Shown in pieces: positions 62,266 through 64,000 of a stretch of DNA of 64,000 nt (the first letter of the stretch is position 1; every line of letters begins with the position of its first letter). The notes beneath the pieces were generated by a model, which saw only the letters and a list, made by a program, of their open reading frames with translations, had not been told where the DNA came from and ran no database searches. Source of the stretch: Adhaeretor mobilis. Its GTDB lineage: Bacteria > Planctomycetota > Planctomycetia > Pirellulales > Lacipirellulaceae. Location: the NCBI RefSeq assembly GCF_007741515.1, contig NZ_CP036263.1, positions 5,505,178 through 5,569,177 of the forward strand, written 5' to 3'. The translations under genes were made by a program, and so were the position numbers.

Positions 62266-62390
62266 TAAACAATTACCTCGCCTGCGAGTTTGGATTGGGA
62301 TTCATCCGCCAGTTCCGCCCACGTCGCACCGGTAGTGGCAACTTCGCCTGCACTCGCTCCTGCGACGACCACCTCATAGGCTGCTGACAT
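62265..62390 (-). CDS. Tiny protein in capsid-like operon, 41 aa
   Basis: ATG 62390 behind CAGGAGCAAACATC. The product begins MSAAYEVVVAGASAGEVATT and ends LAGEVIV. Translationally linked to the next gene (TAATG). No known family; a small virion or decoration protein is possible. Confidence 0.6.
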   Translation of the reverse strand: MSAAYEVVVAGASAGEVATTGATWAELADESQSKLAGEVIV

Positions 62391-62421
62391 GATGTTTGCT
62401 CCTGAGTTGTGGAAGGGAAAA

Positions 62422-62478
62422 CTGTAAGGAACGCCTTCGGTGGCATTTAAACCCACTGGCCCGGGGCGTTCCCTACAG
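62422..62478. repeat. CTGTAxGGAACGCC inverted repeat
   Basis: CTGTAAGGAACGCC and GGGGCGTTCCCTACAG face each other around a 27-base loop, between the capsid-like gene and the next operon gene. It may attenuate transcription after the capsid gene. Confidence 0.7.
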
Positions 62479-62505
62479 ATGTCATGCACTTTAAGAAAAC
62501 GCCGC

Positions 62506-63663
62506 CTACCCCGTACACTTCACCACAAAGCGCGGGTTCATCACCGCGGCGGCGCCTCGTTCGCTCGCTTTGAAGCGCAGCACCACGTCGTTGTTGAAGT
62601 CTGCCTCGCTACCCAGGGGAGCTTGTGTCACGGTGATCGGCCAATTCTCCATGTAGGCAAACGCCTTGCGGAAGTCGCCCAGGAACCACCACTTCTTCGC
62701 GTCGTCGGCAGCTTCCTCAGTCGCCAACACACGCCGATACGCTAGCCGGCTCTCCCGCACGCGGTAACTGCCCAGCGGGTTGGTGGCGGTCGTCGTGGTT
62801 TCCGAACCGGCTGCCGCGTAGGTAATTTCTGCCGCGTTGAACACCCGATTCGCAGCGTGGCGATAGGCAGGCATCACCAGCACCGTCGTACCACTCACCA
62901 ACACAGGCTCGTCGGTGTCCGGGTCGAGAATCTCTGCAAACAGTTGCTCGGCCGCATCCACGCTAGTCCAATCGACCAACTCATTCGAAGCCAGCTCGTT
63001 CTTCCACGGCCCGCTGGTTTGATACGTATCCAACGCAGTGCCGTTAGGCTTGTAGTTGTTGGTCGCGCCGATCACCACGTCCAGCAATCGCTTCTCTTTG
63101 CTCAGCCCAAGCGCTTCACCCACCTCGGCCGCACGACTCAGTACCAAGTGCGTGCGGTCGAAGAAAATCGCCTCCTTGGTCACCGGCACAATGAAGCCCC
63201 GTTTGGAAGTCGACGGGGTTTCGATGTAGTCCTCGCCGAAACCAAAGTGCGGGTACGGCATCCCCGGGGCGACTTCCTCAGCAACGTCGCCCAGCTTGGT
63301 AGCACCGGGGATTTTCTCGCCGTCGAGTCGCGTCGGAATCGTTTCGACCAGCTTGCTCGCCACGAACGCTTCCTGCGTGTAGGCGTCGAGAATTTTCGAG
63401 TAGATCACCTGCCCGGCGACATTCAAGAAAGCCGTCACATCGACACCGTCCGCTTCAGTGACGCTCACCGCGCCGCCGGCACGCGGGTCCAACAGCCGCA
63501 CCCAATGGCGGCCGTCTGGCACCAGCGCTTCGGCCAAGTCGCGCAGGCTAAAGTCTTCCGCCTGCAGATCGCCCGAAGTAAGCGCCTCGCTCAGATGTTG
63601 CACCGTGCGATCAGCACCATCCGCTTCGTAGCGCCGCCGCAATTCTCGATAGTTCAGAGACAT
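62506..63663 (-). CDS. Phage major-capsid-like protein
   Basis: 385 residues from ATG 63663 (MSLNYRELRRRYEADGADRT) behind AAAAGGATCAAC. The sequence is beta-rich without a signal peptide. GFIVPVTKEAIFFDRTHLVL, LLDVVIGATNNYKPNGTALD, VLVMPAYRHAANRVFN, LGDFRKAFAYMENWPITVTQ and the ending VVLRFKASERGAAAVMNPRF follow the arrangement of phage coat proteins of the HK97 fold (long E-loop-like region, P-domain helix, late strand DVVLRFKASERGA). The assignment rests on pattern and on the small packed neighbours. Confidence 0.7.
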   Translation of the reverse strand: MSLNYRELRRRYEADGADRTVQHLSEALTSGDLQAEDFSLRDLAEALVPDGRHWVRLLDPRAGGAVSVTEADGVDVTAFLNVAGQVIYSKILDAYTQEAFVASKLVETIPTRLDGEKIPGATKLGDVAEEVAPGMPYPHFGFGEDYIETPSTSKRGFIVPVTKEAIFFDRTHLVLSRAAEVGEALGLSKEKRLLDVVIGATNNYKPNGTALDTYQTSGPWKNELASNELVDWTSVDAAEQLFAEILDPDTDEPVLVSGTTVLVMPAYRHAANRVFNAAEITYAAAGSETTTTATNPLGSYRVRESRLAYRRVLATEEAADDAKKWWFLGDFRKAFAYMENWPITVTQAPLGSEADFNNDVVLRFKASERGAAAVMNPRFVVKCTG

Positions 63664-63712
63664 GTTGATCCTTTTGGTAGAAGTTTTGTTTTCCGCTTTT
63701 CGTACCACCCAA

Positions 63713-63744
63713 CCTCGTTCCCACGCTCCCGCGTGGGAACGAGG
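63713..63744. repeat. Perfect hairpin CCTCGTTCCCACGC, copy 2
   Basis: CCTCGTTCCCACGC-TCCC-GCGTGGGAACGAGG, the same stem as at 60906, here between the capsid-like gene and the gene that enters from the window end. Confidence 0.8.
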
Positions 63745-63755
63745 ACATAGAGGAT

Positions 63756-64000
63756 TTACGCCGCCCCTTGCACTCCGCCGCGCATAATCGTGCTCACGAT
63801 GTCCATCAACACACGTTCGCCGGCCGGGTTCACCTGGCGAGCGCAGCGACCGATTGCCAAGTTCGTCGTGGCCACCGCCTCGACTTCTTGGGAGAGTAGC
63901 TCCGTGCCCAGACCGTCTTCCGCCACGCCGATCAGCTCACCCAGCTCGACGGTCGCGCTGAGCATCGGGTACTCAAACACTCCGCTGGTGGCGATTCGCA
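63756..64000 (-). CDS. Partial protein of the capsid-like module (5' end outside window)
   Basis: The minus-strand frame is open to the window edge (RIATSGVFEYPMLSATVELG), so the true start is outside. The visible 80 residues end STIMRGGVQGAA. The VELGELIGVAEDG part with small beta strands is like capsid decoration or DUF2190-type proteins, but that is only suggestive. It lies upstream of the capsid-like gene in the same direction. Confidence 0.6.
   Translation of the reverse strand, partial: RIATSGVFEYPMLSATVELGELIGVAEDGLGTELLSQEVEAVATTNLAIGRCARQVNPAGERVLMDIVSTIMRGGVQGAA

Noticed and set aside
1-64000. CRISPR array, rRNA or tRNA genes
   Set aside because: No regularly spaced direct repeats with unique spacers, no conserved rRNA segments and no cloverleaf sequence were recognised by eye; short tRNAs cannot be fully excluded without a covariance search.

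Overview
The window looks like chromosomal DNA of a planctomycete of the Pirellula/Lacipirellula type. The indicators are: four secreted proteins with a PEP-CTERM sorting tail (two also with dockerin-like Ca-binding repeats), an adjacent DUF1592 (cytochrome-c-like) and DUF1552 pair, Ser/Thr kinases fused to kinesin-light-chain-type TPRs, a LEPR-XLL-type exoprotein leader, a histone-H1-like basic protein, REP-associated transposases and many hairpin repeats between genes. No rRNA, tRNA or CRISPR array was seen. The species cannot be named from the sequence alone. | Layout: 1-6.5 kb holds two tandem Ser/Thr kinase-TPR receptors (the first cut by the window edge). 6.5-11.3 kb holds core metabolism and signalling: glycine decarboxylase subunit 2, a LipM-like octanoyl transferase that would serve lipoylation of the glycine-cleavage H protein, an FHA protein, a small conserved-looking protein and an H1-like protein. 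11.3-24 kb is a repeat- and transposon-rich stretch: a truncated LEPR-XLL gene, a PEP-CTERM protein, a REP-associated transposase between hairpin REPs, an N-acyl-D-amino-acid deacylase, a fatty-acid desaturase, a frameshifted ISAs1-type element, a chimeric MITE, a GH5 glycosidase bracketed by transposase-derived mini-elements, and a PEP-CTERM trypsin-like protease. 24-35 kb is ordinary chromosome: TPR lipoprotein, J-domain/LRR protein plus glycosyltransferase operon, DUF885 peptidase, a tryptophan-rich repeat protein, PAP2 phosphatase, GH88-like hydrolase, and a small HTH/zinc-ribbon gene behind a tiny acidic ORF. | 35-51 kb is accessory DNA: a mosaic PEP-CTERM protein, a WD40-like protein, orphan membrane proteins, an LRR protein, one intact and one internally deleted IS4-family element, and a PEP-CTERM endonuclease/exonuclease/phosphatase. 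At 47.5-50.7 kb lies the most interesting object: five small minus-strand genes separated by imperfect stem-loops with the layout of integron attC sites, but with no integrase nearby, i.e. a CALIN (cluster of attC sites lacking integrase). Three of the five resemble polymorphic-toxin immunity families (T6SS Tdi1/DUF1851, Imm53, SUKH/SMI1-KNR4), one is DUF2971 and one is a small membrane protein. The 45.3-50.9 kb segment carrying it is bounded by a 109-bp direct repeat that includes the 3' end of the adjacent kinase gene, as in an island inserted at a gene end. | 51-60 kb returns to core genes: Ser/Thr kinase, metF, the DUF1592/DUF1552 pair and an alpha-glucan phosphorylase. The last 4 kb carries an XRE-type regulator and, converging on it, a tightly packed minus-strand set of small genes led by a protein that resembles a phage major capsid protein. 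It is probably the edge of a prophage or a domesticated virus-like module that continues outside the window.
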